DNA of 64,000 nucleotides, from contig JAUHZK010000003.1 of NCBI GenBank assembly GCA_030425645.1, positions 62,001 through 126,000 on the forward strand. The letters are read 5' to 3'. This DNA comes from Gammaproteobacteria bacterium. GTDB taxonomy: Bacteria > Pseudomonadota > Gammaproteobacteria > JAPPPA01. Below, piece by piece: positions 51,727-60,076 of this stretch; within the stretch, counting starts at the first letter, position 1, and each line of letters opens with the position of its first letter. Position numbers and translations under genes: made by a program. Under the pieces are notes generated by a model. It was not told the origin of the DNA. It saw only the letters and a program-made list of their open reading frames with translations, and ran no database searches.

Positions 51727-53016
51727 ATGAAAGTAGATAATGTCCGCCGCGTAGCCATTGTTGGCGGTAACCGTATTCCATTTGCTCGCTCTAACACTGC
51801 TTACAGCAAGGCGAGCAACCAAGAAATGTTAACGGCCGCTCTTAAAGGTCTTGTTGATCGCTTTAACTTACAAGGCGAGCTACTAGGCGAAGTAGTCGGC
51901 GGCGCGGTAATGAAGCACGCGCGTGACTTCAACCTTGTGCGCGAAACCGTACTAGACACCGGCCTACACAAAAACACCCCAGCTTACGATGTACAGCAAG
52001 CTTGTGGCACCGGCCTAGAAGCGGCCATCCTTGTTGCCAACAAGATTGCGCTTGGTCAAATCGACTCTGGTATCGCCTGCGGCGTTGACACCACCTCTGA
52101 TGCGCCGATCGGCCTAAACGAGAACCAACGTCAGCTTTTGCTAGACCTTAGCCGCTGCAAAACCCCGCAAGAGCAACTTAAAGTTGGTCTAAAACTACTG
52201 AATCCTAAAAACTTCGTACCAGCCATTCCTAAGAACGGCGAGCCTCGTACCGGCATGAGCATGGGCGAGCACACCGAAGTAATGGCCAAAGAATGGGGCC
52301 TAACTCGCGAAGAGCAAGACGAACTAGCGGCCAACTCACACAACAACTTGGCAGCTGCCTACGAGCGCGGTTTCTTCAACGACTTGATTACGCCATTCGG
52401 CGGTCTTGAGTGCGACAACAACATGCGCCCTGGCTCTACCCCAGCAGCGATGGCTAAGCTGAAGCCTGCTTTTGACAAAGAAAACGGCACCCTAACAGCG
52501 GCCAACAGCTCGACCCTAACTGACGGCGCCTCAGCGGTATTGATGTGCTCTGAAGAATGGGCCAAAGAGAAAGGCCTAGAAGTACTGGCTTATATGACCT
52601 TTGCAGAAACTGCAGCGGTTGATTTCTACGACGAAAACGTAGAAGGCCTATTGATGGCGCCAGCTTACGCTATTCCTAAAATGCTTGATCGCGCTGGCTA
52701 CAGCTTGCAGGACTTCGATTTCTACGAAATCCATGAAGCCTTTGCTGGTGTTGTGCTGTCAACGCTAAAAGCTTGGGAAGATCCTAAGTTCTGTAAAGAG
52801 CGTCTAGGTCGTGAAAAAGCACTTGGCAAGATTGACCGTAGCAAGCTCAACGTTAACGGTTCTTCTATTGCAACTGGCCACCCGTTCGCCGCTACCGGCG
52901 CACGTATCGTGGCTTCATTGGCAAAAATGCTGCATGAAAAAGGTTCAGGCAAAGGCCTAATCTCTGTTTGTGCCGCAGGTGGTCAAGGCGTAGTTGCGAT
53001 TCTAGAAGCGGCCTAA
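51727..53016 (+). CDS. fadI: acetyl-CoA C-acyltransferase FadI-like (3-ketoacyl-CoA thiolase)
   Basis: Thiolase that cleaves 3-ketoacyl-CoA in beta-oxidation. The 429-residue protein has the acyl-accepting Cys at about 93 (VQQACGTGLEAA), the SSTLTDGASAV region, NVNGSSIATGHPFAATGAR with the catalytic His, and the second catalytic Cys in ISVCAAGGQG. Length and motif form fit the FadI branch rather than FadA. No fadJ is adjacent. The neighbouring acyl-CoA synthetase and TetR genes suggest a fatty-acid-related area. Confidence 0.92.
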   Translation: MKVDNVRRVAIVGGNRIPFARSNTAYSKASNQEMLTAALKGLVDRFNLQGELLGEVVGGAVMKHARDFNLVRETVLDTGLHKNTPAYDVQQACGTGLEAAILVANKIALGQIDSGIACGVDTTSDAPIGLNENQRQLLLDLSRCKTPQEQLKVGLKLLNPKNFVPAIPKNGEPRTGMSMGEHTEVMAKEWGLTREEQDELAANSHNNLAAAYERGFFNDLITPFGGLECDNNMRPGSTPAAMAKLKPAFDKENGTLTAANSSTLTDGASAVLMCSEEWAKEKGLEVLAYMTFAETAAVDFYDENVEGLLMAPAYAIPKMLDRAGYSLQDFDFYEIHEAFAGVVLSTLKAWEDPKFCKERLGREKALGKIDRSKLNVNGSSIATGHPFAATGARIVASLAKMLHEKGSGKGLISVCAAGGQGVVAILEAA

Positions 53017-53037
53017 GACTCCGCTCGCTAGATAGCC

Positions 53038-53077
53038 AAAAGGCCGCTCCAAGTAGCACTTGGGGCGGCCTTTTTTT
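53038..53077 (+). terminator. bidirectional terminator between fadI and the greB remnant
   Basis: Thirteen-bp stem AGGCCGCTCCAAG / CTTGGGGCGGCCT (one G-T pair) around a loop TAGCA, followed by seven T and preceded by A-rich sequence, between convergent genes. Confidence 0.93.
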
Positions 53078-53408
53078 ATTGCTGGTAACGAACCTCAACA
53101 ACGCACCACTGCGTCTCGCCGTCGGGTGTCCTGACCACTACCTCATCATCAAGCGCCTTGCCCAGCAACTGCTTGGCCATCGGCGAATCCATACTGATGT
53201 ACTGCTTGTCCGGATCAATTTCATCAGGCCCGACAATACGGAAACTAAGGCTTTCACCAGCGTCATCTTCTAAACTCACAAACGCTCCAAAGAACACCTT
53301 GGTCGGATCACTTGGGGCTTCCGACACCGGTTTTAAATCGGGAATGCGCTTCTGCAAGTAACGCACACGGCGGTCAATACCGGCCAGCTCGCGTTTGCGA
53401 TACTGATA
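53076..53408 (-). pseudogene. greB: host greB, 5'-truncated by island insertion
   Basis: Reading on the minus strand, 53408 down to 53076 encodes YQYRKRELAG and then DRRVRYLQKRIPDLKP and the C-terminal FKBP-like domain of GreB through to VEVRYQQ. The codons for the N-terminal coiled-coil domain, residues 1-47 with the catalytic acidic tip, are absent, and an in-frame stop (TAA) lies directly upstream of the first retained Tyr codon at 53406-53408. Without the tip it cannot stimulate RNA cleavage. It may still be translated from an internal ATG at 53366, but no ribosome site supports that. Confidence 0.88.
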
Positions 53409-53415
53409 TTATAAC
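53401..53415. other. left integration junction (attL-like) of the island
   Basis: GreB similarity ends at the TAT codon at 53406-53408 (minus strand); from 53409 outward the sequence is AT-rich and unlike greB. No second copy of the junction is visible within the window, so the right end lies beyond 64000. The matching codons in the island greB read GAC-TAT-CAA-TAC, differing by synonymous changes from the retained TAT-CAG-TAT. Confidence 0.6.
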
Positions 53416-53496
53416 CCCCATATAAAACATACTAATAAACCCACATAGCAGCCTTGCTTTGTTTGCTCAACTCACCAATAATATTGTTTCGACCCC

Positions 53497-53516
53497 TACT
53501 AAAATAATAATTAGTA
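53497..53516. promoter_or_regulatory. palindrome just upstream of gmtY
   Basis: Inverted repeat TACTAA (53497-53502) / TTAGTA (53511-53516) with an 8-bp AT spacer, ending one base before the ATG at 53518. There is no Shine-Dalgarno sequence here, so a bound protein or a hairpin could block initiation. It may be an operator or an integrase arm-type site. Confidence 0.4.
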
Positions 53517-53517
53517 C

Positions 53518-54843
53518 ATGGCTTATGTAAAAAAGGTATACACCCAATATACCGATTGCGAAAGCAGACTAACCTTCGAATTGCCAGCAATCCTTACAGA
53601 ACAAGGAATCCTGATATCGCATTTGCGATACCTAGCGTGGTTTAACCGCAAGAGTCAAAGCTGGAAGGAGCGGTCAGTCTATTCATTAAGGTTACTTCTG
53701 GAATACTTAAACTCTGTCTCAGCAGAAACAGCAACTTCAATTACCCAACACTTGAAGAGCTTCTCTGAAAATATTATTGCAGGGACAATCGACTTGAAGA
53801 CCCTAGATGATCCTTCTGGCCTATTTTGGAGATCTCGATCGACTAGGGACGCCAACAACATTCTTTTTCACATCACTCATTACACAGACTTCTTGGCTCT
53901 TCAAGATGATTATCAGTCAGAGAGGGCCAATCCGTTCAGAGTGGCCACACGTCACGAAGAGCGACTGAACTGGTGTGCTTACTACCATAAGCAACAGAAT
54001 GTGTTCTTAAACCATCTATCTGATCAAAACGTAGCCAAAGCTGAAGCATCAAGAGTAAGGCTGGTTGGCAATTTTGCAGAACCCAAAATAGATAACCAGA
54101 AAGTCACTAGGTTTCCAGAAGAGCATCTTGAACGACTTCTATATCTCGGCTTCTCAACTAACCACGGGGCTGACTACCGTTCCCAAGCAATGACAATGTT
54201 GCTCAATTACGGTGGGCTACGTAAAAGCGAGTTGTTCCATATTTATGTTTCAGACATCACTCAGCACCCAACGCGACCCGACGAGGCTCTTGTAAGGGTA
54301 TATCATCCCGAACACGGTAGATCTCCAGACCCGCGCTATAAGAACAGGAAAGAATATTTAGCTCACGAGACAGCGTACAAGCCTAGGACTGAATATCAGT
54401 TATCAGAGCGCCTTTACGCCGGCTGGAAGGCTCCGCTGCTTACAAGTAAAGAGTATTTCTTCGAGGTTGTCTTCAGCCCACCTGAGAAAGCTAAAGACTT
54501 CCTGTCCGTCTGGGTCAATTATTTAAAATTCCAACGCGCTGATCCCGCTTCAAGCAACCCACACCCCTTTGCCTTTACCAATGACAAAGGCAAACCAGAC
54601 ACCCTAAAGAACTTTCAACGACGCCATAGAAATGCAGTCGAAAGAATTGGCTTAGAGTGCGCTAAAGAACTTGGTACCACTGAACACTGCCATCGACATT
54701 CCTACGGGTACCGACTGCGACAGTTCGGACTAGATCAAGTAGCGATCCAAAAAGCCATGCACCACAAAAGCCCTATGTCCTGCTTGGTTTATATAAAACC
54801 AACAGATGAGGAAGTTCGAGCCAAGATGAAGGACATCGAGTGA
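53518..54843 (+). CDS. gmtY: tyrosine recombinase GmtY
   Basis: First gene of the island, 441 residues. The tyrosine-recombinase catalytic set is complete: Arg at about 235 (YGGLRKSELFHI), the H-x-x-R pair at about 390-393 in HCHRHSYGYRL, a following His in MHHKSPM (about 415-416) and the nucleophile Tyr at about 425 (CLVYIKP). The N-terminal 130 residues would hold the SAM-like core-binding domain. The stop codon overlaps the GTG start of gmtZ. The sequence matches what I recall of the Gamma-Mobile-Trio recombinase GmtY rather than phage integrases. It presumably catalysed integration into greB. Confidence 0.85.
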   Translation: MAYVKKVYTQYTDCESRLTFELPAILTEQGILISHLRYLAWFNRKSQSWKERSVYSLRLLLEYLNSVSAETATSITQHLKSFSENIIAGTIDLKTLDDPSGLFWRSRSTRDANNILFHITHYTDFLALQDDYQSERANPFRVATRHEERLNWCAYYHKQQNVFLNHLSDQNVAKAEASRVRLVGNFAEPKIDNQKVTRFPEEHLERLLYLGFSTNHGADYRSQAMTMLLNYGGLRKSELFHIYVSDITQHPTRPDEALVRVYHPEHGRSPDPRYKNRKEYLAHETAYKPRTEYQLSERLYAGWKAPLLTSKEYFFEVVFSPPEKAKDFLSVWVNYLKFQRADPASSNPHPFAFTNDKGKPDTLKNFQRRHRNAVERIGLECAKELGTTEHCHRHSYGYRLRQFGLDQVAIQKAMHHKSPMSCLVYIKPTDEEVRAKMKDIE

Positions 54844-57566
54844 ACAAGCCCAGAAAAAGAGTTTCTGCTCCGCTGTTAACGCTCGAACAGCTGAAGATTG
54901 AATGCAAAAAGCTCGGAATTAAAAACACTACCGATTACAAAAACAGGTACCGCGATTATGATGGATTCCCGGCGCACCCTGAGCGCGTTTATTCGGAAGA
55001 ATGGGAAGGCTATTCAGAATTTTTTGACCTAAACAAGTTCCCCACTTATAACGAGGTTGTGTCTCAGATTAAGCCGCTAGGCCTGAAAAGCCAGGCGGAA
55101 TACAAGAAATTCCTAAAATCACAGAACAATTCGCGACTTCCTACTAACCCGCAAGAAGCCTATCCCGACGACTGGGTTAACTGGTATCAATTTCTAAGCA
55201 AGGAAGAGCCACTAAAAACGACTTTCATTCCGTCTCAATATTCGGCGTGGGCAGATTCAATAGATTCTTTCATGACCCAAGCCCGAGGAGGCGGCGGAAA
55301 ATCTAACCGCCTCTGCCAGTTCGTTAGGTACTTTATTCAACCTCACGACAAAAGCCCTACACCCGAGGCCTTCTTGACCCAAGGAAAGCCCAACATAAAG
55401 CCCTTCCGTCAATATCTAGACAGCTTAGATACAGACAACATGCGGGCTAGCTTAATAAAATCTGTAAATGAGTATCTGGACTTTGTAATTCAGAACAACC
55501 TAACAATGGAAGATGAAAGCACGGGTGAAATTGTGCTCGCGATGGATGCTCGCAACCCGTTCACATTGCTATTAACAGATCAAAGCATATCGGCTCCTCA
55601 ACGCACAGAAACGGTGAAGCCATGCTTGCCCTATCACTTTGTTCGAAAACTACAAAACTGGATCATAAAACCGGAGAGTCGTAATTTTGCAGACCTCATG
55701 CACCTGCAGATATTTGATGCTGATTGGGTAAAGGTCAGCGCCGGCTTAATAGACAAAAATGATCCAGACTGTGTCTACCGTAGGACTGGCGGAAACTACT
55801 ACCTATGGGTTCCGACTGACTGGATCCATGTATATGCCCTGACAAAGGTTCCACTTAGGGGGGCCCAAATCGCCTATAACGATTCAGGCGAGGCCGATGA
55901 CCTGATTGCTGATATTGATCAGTCAGGAAAAGTTACGTGGAACAAAAACATCTCCCCACTTGCAGGCCTTACCAAGCGGCAATCATTTGTTAAGCAACTT
56001 CCTGGCGGCGAGCTGGGCATGTACGTAACCACGAACAAAACCGCGAACCGAGGGGAAGGCTACACAATTCCATACATGCCTGAAGACCTTGCCTACTGGT
56101 TAGTACGACTTCGCAAGTGGCAACAGAAATACAACCCTTTAACAACCGCGACTTCATGGCTTGACTGCAAGCGCACAAACTTCAATGAGCAACAAAGGAA
56201 AGCAAGGGGCATCAACTGCTTTCTCTTTCGAGCATTTGGAGATGTTGAGCCCAAATCAGTAAGTGGAACACTGAGCCCAAGGCTCGCTGCCGGACTTTTC
56301 AACATACAACCGTCTGACGTCCCCCTTGCCGAGCTCAAAGGCAACCAAGCGATACTCAGCAACTTCAAGTCAAAGTTCACCCCCCACTCAATGCGGGTAA
56401 GTTTAATCACGGCATATGTAACCGAGATGGGAATGCCCATCGAAATTGTCATGAAAATCGTCGGGCACTCCTCCGTAGTAATGTCTATCTACTACACCAA
56501 AATATCCAACAGTGAAATCCGCAAGCGGCTTCAAGAGGGTGAAAAACTTGCTTTAAAAAGCCAGGCAGAATCGACACAACAGCTTGTCGAGCAGAGCAAA
56601 ATAGAAAGCATCAAAAACACACTGGTAGCAAATAGCAAAGACGTACTAAGCTCTCTAAGCAACGACCATCCTCCTGGCAGTTACGTATTCCGTGATTACG
56701 GCATATGCCCATACGCGGCCTCTCGCTGCAGTGACGGCGGCGAATTAATAGGCTCGTCAAACGTCAGAAGCCCTGCACCTTCTGGTTATATGGGTATTCA
56801 AAACTGTCTTCGCTGCAGACACTTTATTACTGGCCCAGCGTTCCTAGGGGGGCTCGTTTCGATTGCCAACGAAATTCTTCTACAAGCCAACATACAATCA
56901 GAAACCTGTAGCCAACTACAAGGGCAGATTGAGCATTTCGAAGATCAACTTAACGAAATTGACCGAAAAGAGTATCTAGCGAACGTTAAAGGTGAAGAGC
57001 TACCAAAGTTTGATCGGAAAACGCTGGAAGCCAACACAAGGCAAACAGAAGGCGACTATGAAAGTGCGGCTAAGAAATTAGACATGCTGTTATGCGATAT
57101 TCAAGCCGCATACGCGCTGATTAGACAAAGCCAAGCTGCAGTTAATGGCTCAGAACACAACAAAGATGCTGAATCGATTGCACTTATACGCCAAGCAGAA
57201 GGCGAAATCCGGATTGAAGTTAATGAGACCAGCTTTTTCCAGCAGCTAAACGAGGTTTGTGAGAACGCGACCATTTACCAGTCCGCCAGCGCCGAAAACG
57301 CCATACTTCCTCGCAGTCAAATGCTAGACCGGATGGCCCTTTATAACGAAATCAGCCCAGCCATGTTCACACTCACACACCAAGAACAACTATTAGCAGG
57401 CAATGAGCTTTGTAAGTTATTAAAGAACAGGCTGAAGTCATGGGCCAAGGTCGACCAAGTCGTCAATGGCGAAATCAAATTGAACGACCTAGTCGGTGAT
57501 GAACGTATCACCAAAACCGAAATTGAACTTATTGCTAAGCCTGCCCTTCTGCTCCATAAGGCCTAA
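54840..57566 (+). CDS. gmtZ: large integrase-like protein GmtZ
   Basis: A 908-residue protein starting at GTG 54840, overlapping gmtY by four bases. Two copies of an N-terminal repeat are visible: LTLEQLKIECKKLGIKNTTD (about 13-32) with an EEWEGYSEFF end, and YNEVVSQIKPLGLKSQAEYK with a DDWVNWYQFL end (the phage-integrase repeat unit). A second recombinase-like catalytic set follows: Arg about 340 (PLRGAQIAY), H-x-x-R about 516-519 (HSMR), His about 543 (VGHSS) and Tyr 551/552. A Cys cluster (CPYAASRC and CLRCRH, about 620-660) suggests zinc binding, then a coiled-coil tail. It matches the GmtZ/VPA1269-type protein as I recall it. Confidence 0.85.
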   Translation: MNKPRKRVSAPLLTLEQLKIECKKLGIKNTTDYKNRYRDYDGFPAHPERVYSEEWEGYSEFFDLNKFPTYNEVVSQIKPLGLKSQAEYKKFLKSQNNSRLPTNPQEAYPDDWVNWYQFLSKEEPLKTTFIPSQYSAWADSIDSFMTQARGGGGKSNRLCQFVRYFIQPHDKSPTPEAFLTQGKPNIKPFRQYLDSLDTDNMRASLIKSVNEYLDFVIQNNLTMEDESTGEIVLAMDARNPFTLLLTDQSISAPQRTETVKPCLPYHFVRKLQNWIIKPESRNFADLMHLQIFDADWVKVSAGLIDKNDPDCVYRRTGGNYYLWVPTDWIHVYALTKVPLRGAQIAYNDSGEADDLIADIDQSGKVTWNKNISPLAGLTKRQSFVKQLPGGELGMYVTTNKTANRGEGYTIPYMPEDLAYWLVRLRKWQQKYNPLTTATSWLDCKRTNFNEQQRKARGINCFLFRAFGDVEPKSVSGTLSPRLAAGLFNIQPSDVPLAELKGNQAILSNFKSKFTPHSMRVSLITAYVTEMGMPIEIVMKIVGHSSVVMSIYYTKISNSEIRKRLQEGEKLALKSQAESTQQLVEQSKIESIKNTLVANSKDVLSSLSNDHPPGSYVFRDYGICPYAASRCSDGGELIGSSNVRSPAPSGYMGIQNCLRCRHFITGPAFLGGLVSIANEILLQANIQSETCSQLQGQIEHFEDQLNEIDRKEYLANVKGEELPKFDRKTLEANTRQTEGDYESAAKKLDMLLCDIQAAYALIRQSQAAVNGSEHNKDAESIALIRQAEGEIRIEVNETSFFQQLNEVCENATIYQSASAENAILPRSQMLDRMALYNEISPAMFTLTHQEQLLAGNELCKLLKNRLKSWAKVDQVVNGEIKLNDLVGDERITKTEIELIAKPALLLHKA

Positions 57567-57569
57567 ATC

Positions 57570-58172
57570 ATGACCCCTGAAAAAACACTAGAAACGCTTA
57601 AGAGAAACACGTCTGCCAAAACTCAACAAACCCTAGATGCAATATATACAGTTTGCTCAGAGCAACTGAAGAACGGCGTGAGCGACTTCTCAGCAGCCAC
57701 AATTGCTCGTTTGGGAAACAGTCGCGGGGTCCCCAAAGCGCAAAGCATCCGAAACAAGTCTGGTGAAAAATATCGGGCACTCATTAAAAGCTTTGAGGAA
57801 GCGAGCCAGTCGAGCAAGAAGGTAAGTCCCATCAAATCAGACGAGGCTTGGATAGACGAAATTCCTAATGCCAAGCACCGCTTACTAACAAAAATACTAT
57901 CGTCTGACCTAAAAAAAGCACAGCAACAGCTTCAAGAAATCATTCCTCCAAAGACCCGGATTGATATCTATGACCACAAGGGCTCACCCGCTGAGTCAGA
58001 AAGGCTTAACAATCAAGAAAGGAGAGCCCTTGAATATCTCATCTCGGCGGCCTTCTTAAATAAATGGAATTTCCAACGGGGAGAATGCGGTGAGCTGCTG
58101 GATGACAAAGGGAGCATGGTCTTAAAGGTAGCCACTGTTGATGCAATCGAAAAAGCACTAAGAAACCTCTAA
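57570..58172 (+). CDS. gmtX: GmtX-like protein, third member of the mobile trio
   Basis: A 200-residue, charged, mostly helical protein three bases after gmtZ. The N-terminal part (LDAIYTVCSEQLKNGVSDFS and ATIARLGNSRGVPKAQSIR) looks like a DNA-binding winged-helix; the middle is a Lys/Gln-rich helix. There are no catalytic residues that I can name. Its size and its position right after gmtZ fit GmtX. It is followed, three bases later, by a complete greB. Confidence 0.78.
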   Translation: MTPEKTLETLKRNTSAKTQQTLDAIYTVCSEQLKNGVSDFSAATIARLGNSRGVPKAQSIRNKSGEKYRALIKSFEEASQSSKKVSPIKSDEAWIDEIPNAKHRLLTKILSSDLKKAQQQLQEIIPPKTRIDIYDHKGSPAESERLNNQERRALEYLISAAFLNKWNFQRGECGELLDDKGSMVLKVATVDAIEKALRNL

Positions 58173-58175
58173 GAA

Positions 58176-58655
58176 ATGCAGCCACAACTAATTACGCGAG
58201 AAGGATTTGAGGCTTTACAGGCTGAGCTGAAATATTTATGGAAAACCGAACGCCCAGAAACAACACGATTAGTCACCTGGGCTGCAAGCCTCGGCGACCG
58301 TTCAGAAAACGCAGACTATCAATACAACAAGAAAAAACTGCGCGAGATTGACCGTCGTGTCCGGTATTTACGGAAGACGCTCGAAAACTGCCAAATCGTT
58401 GACTACAACCCTCAACAAGAAGGCGCTGTTTACTTCGGCGCCTGGATCGAACTAGAGGACGATACTGGTCAAATCTTGAAAGTCAGAATCGTAGGCACCG
58501 AAGAAATTTATCGAGCGAAAGACTACATTTCGATTAACTCACCGATGGCCAAAGCCTGTATAGGCAAAAAGCTAGATGATGAGGTGCTAGTGCAAACGCC
58601 TACAGGGCTTCAAACTTGGTATGTCACCGATATTTGCTACCAATCGAGAGCTTAG
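58176..58655 (+). CDS. greB: complete island-borne transcription elongation factor GreB
   Basis: A 159-residue GreB that stimulates backtracked RNA polymerase to cleave its transcript. The coiled-coil domain (residues 1-75) keeps the acidic tip GDRSENADYQY with Asp41 and Glu44 in the E. coli positions, and the C-terminal FKBP-like domain is complete (FGAWIELEDDTGQILKVRIV, YISINSPMAKACIGKKLDDE). By eye it is about half identical to the truncated host copy, so it is not a recent duplicate. It starts three bases after gmtX, in the gmt operon. I infer that it replaces the disrupted host gene. Confidence 0.93.
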   Translation: MQPQLITREGFEALQAELKYLWKTERPETTRLVTWAASLGDRSENADYQYNKKKLREIDRRVRYLRKTLENCQIVDYNPQQEGAVYFGAWIELEDDTGQILKVRIVGTEEIYRAKDYISINSPMAKACIGKKLDDEVLVQTPTGLQTWYVTDICYQSRA

Positions 58656-58679
58656 CCCTAAAAATTAACCGGCTTTGTT

Positions 58680-59957
58680 CTAGTCAACTGCACTACTGTC
58701 AATCCATAAGCTTAATATCTCGTTGGCAGAAAACTCTGACCAGCTCGGACGTTCGCCGATCAGATAGCTACTAACGAAACTTTCAACGAGTGACGGACTA
58801 TTTTCCTCCCATGGCTGATATGAATTCGGCCGCTTTCCCTCGCGCGCTAGATATTCCATATAAGTTTCCACATAACGACAGAAAAGGCGCCGGGCAATAT
58901 AAATGGGGGTACGCATGTGATTTGGCTTGTTTTCTTCTGCTCGTAATTTTGCACCAACGTTCTTCGATTGAAACCAAATAATACTGTTACATTCACCCAA
59001 ATTGTACTTAGCAATAAGTGCTAGGAGCACACCCTCCAGCCTGAGTGAACCCTCAACGGGAACGCGGTAATGATCTGTCGCCTTTTGAACAATTTTATTT
59101 ACCGCCTCTAGCTTGATACGAATAACCCATTGCTCAATCAATTTTGCTTCGTCAATTGATAACTGATGATTCGAGATATCCTCCACTAGCCGCGCGCCCA
59201 GATAAAAGAAGCTCTCAAAATCATCAGGAAGGAGCGCATACCACCCTGAACGAAAACGCCCCTTGTCGTACGCCCCTAGATGGAAGTGAAGTTCATCATC
59301 AATTATATTCTTATGCCGATTTACAAAACTGACAAGATCGTTGTAATACTCACGAGTACCGGGTGGTTGATAAGCGCGGTATAGCAAACCAACCTCGCGC
59401 AGCTTATTCGTGATCTCCGTATCGAAGGGTTCCACGCAAGTAAATTGAGGTGCCGAGGCATAATAAACGTAGGCTTCACCAAGCCCCCTGCCCGCACTTA
59501 TAGCCGCGGCATAAGAAAGCTTTTCAAAATAGCTCAATTCATCAATCACCTGCTGGCTAACCGGCGGTAAAGAACGCACTGGCGGAGATGCCTCATAAAG
59601 CGTATGTAGACGCTCACGAGCTTCTTCGTTGACTTTCTTCGCGACACAAACATCACAAGCGACTTGTTCGTACCAATGTCCATGTACATGCTTAAGCGAC
59701 TGTCGAGTTTGAACAGTTACTCGCTGCCCGCAGTCCACACAGGCGGCTACATTGGTAGCGACAGCCAAAACACTTCGCTTTTTCGCTAAGGCGCTAATCT
59801 GAGGCGCAGTAAATGGATGCTTTTCAGCCAGCTGAGTAAGCGATTCTTCAAACTCGCCCCCGGCGTGATTCCAATAATCAATTACCACCGCTTGCTCCTC
59901 ATCAGACACAGGCGTCAAGAAACAGATCATCTCAGGACATTTATTTTTTTCCGTCAT
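58680..59957 (-). CDS. island cargo protein with HTH-like and zinc-ribbon segments, function unknown
   Basis: A 425-residue protein I do not recognise. Residues about 37-62 (EESLTQLAEKHPFTAPQIS and on) look like a helix-turn-helix. Cys73/Cys76 (CVDCG) and Cys101/Cys104 (CDVC) form a probable zinc ribbon, then a long mixed alpha/beta region with no catalytic motif I can name, no signal peptide and no membrane segment. It is convergent with the island greB (24-bp gap) and lies behind a strong palindrome at 59979-60001. Its own promoter and the GMT setting suggest a cargo gene; a defence role is speculation. Confidence 0.7.
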   Translation of the reverse strand: MTEKNKCPEMICFLTPVSDEEQAVVIDYWNHAGGEFEESLTQLAEKHPFTAPQISALAKKRSVLAVATNVAACVDCGQRVTVQTRQSLKHVHGHWYEQVACDVCVAKKVNEEARERLHTLYEASPPVRSLPPVSQQVIDELSYFEKLSYAAAISAGRGLGEAYVYYASAPQFTCVEPFDTEITNKLREVGLLYRAYQPPGTREYYNDLVSFVNRHKNIIDDELHFHLGAYDKGRFRSGWYALLPDDFESFFYLGARLVEDISNHQLSIDEAKLIEQWVIRIKLEAVNKIVQKATDHYRVPVEGSLRLEGVLLALIAKYNLGECNSIIWFQSKNVGAKLRAEENKPNHMRTPIYIARRLFCRYVETYMEYLAREGKRPNSYQPWEENSPSLVESFVSSYLIGERPSWSEFSANEILSLWIDSSAVD

Positions 59958-59978
59958 GTACCTATCCAGGTTTTTACA

Positions 59979-60001
59979 CCAACTGCTTATTAAGCAGCTG
60001 G
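59979..60001. promoter_or_regulatory. 23-bp palindrome upstream of the zinc-ribbon gene
   Basis: Perfect core CTGCTTA-T-TAAGCAG (59983-59997), extended outward by CCA on the left and TGG on the right with one mismatch pair. It ends 22 bases before the ATG at 59957 (minus strand), where a repressor would block transcription or initiation. Confidence 0.6.
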
Positions 60002-60042
60002 CAGATTGCTAAAAATCGCAAGCACATGAGTACCGGCCCGCC

Positions 60043-60070
60043 TTGACATTAAGGCTGGTTAGTTCAGAAT
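60043..60070 (+). promoter_or_regulatory. candidate sigma-70 promoter for a small RNA
   Basis: A perfect -35 TTGACA (60043-60048) is followed after 16 bases by CAGAAT (60065-60070), 4 of 6 matches to the -10. No plus-strand coding frame starts downstream, but an intrinsic terminator follows. Confidence 0.45.
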
Positions 60071-60076
60071 TGAGTC

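Noticed and set aside
53076-53366. A short intact protein from the internal ATG of the greB remnant
   Set aside because: It lacks the whole coiled-coil domain and has no visible ribosome site; better described as a truncated gene.
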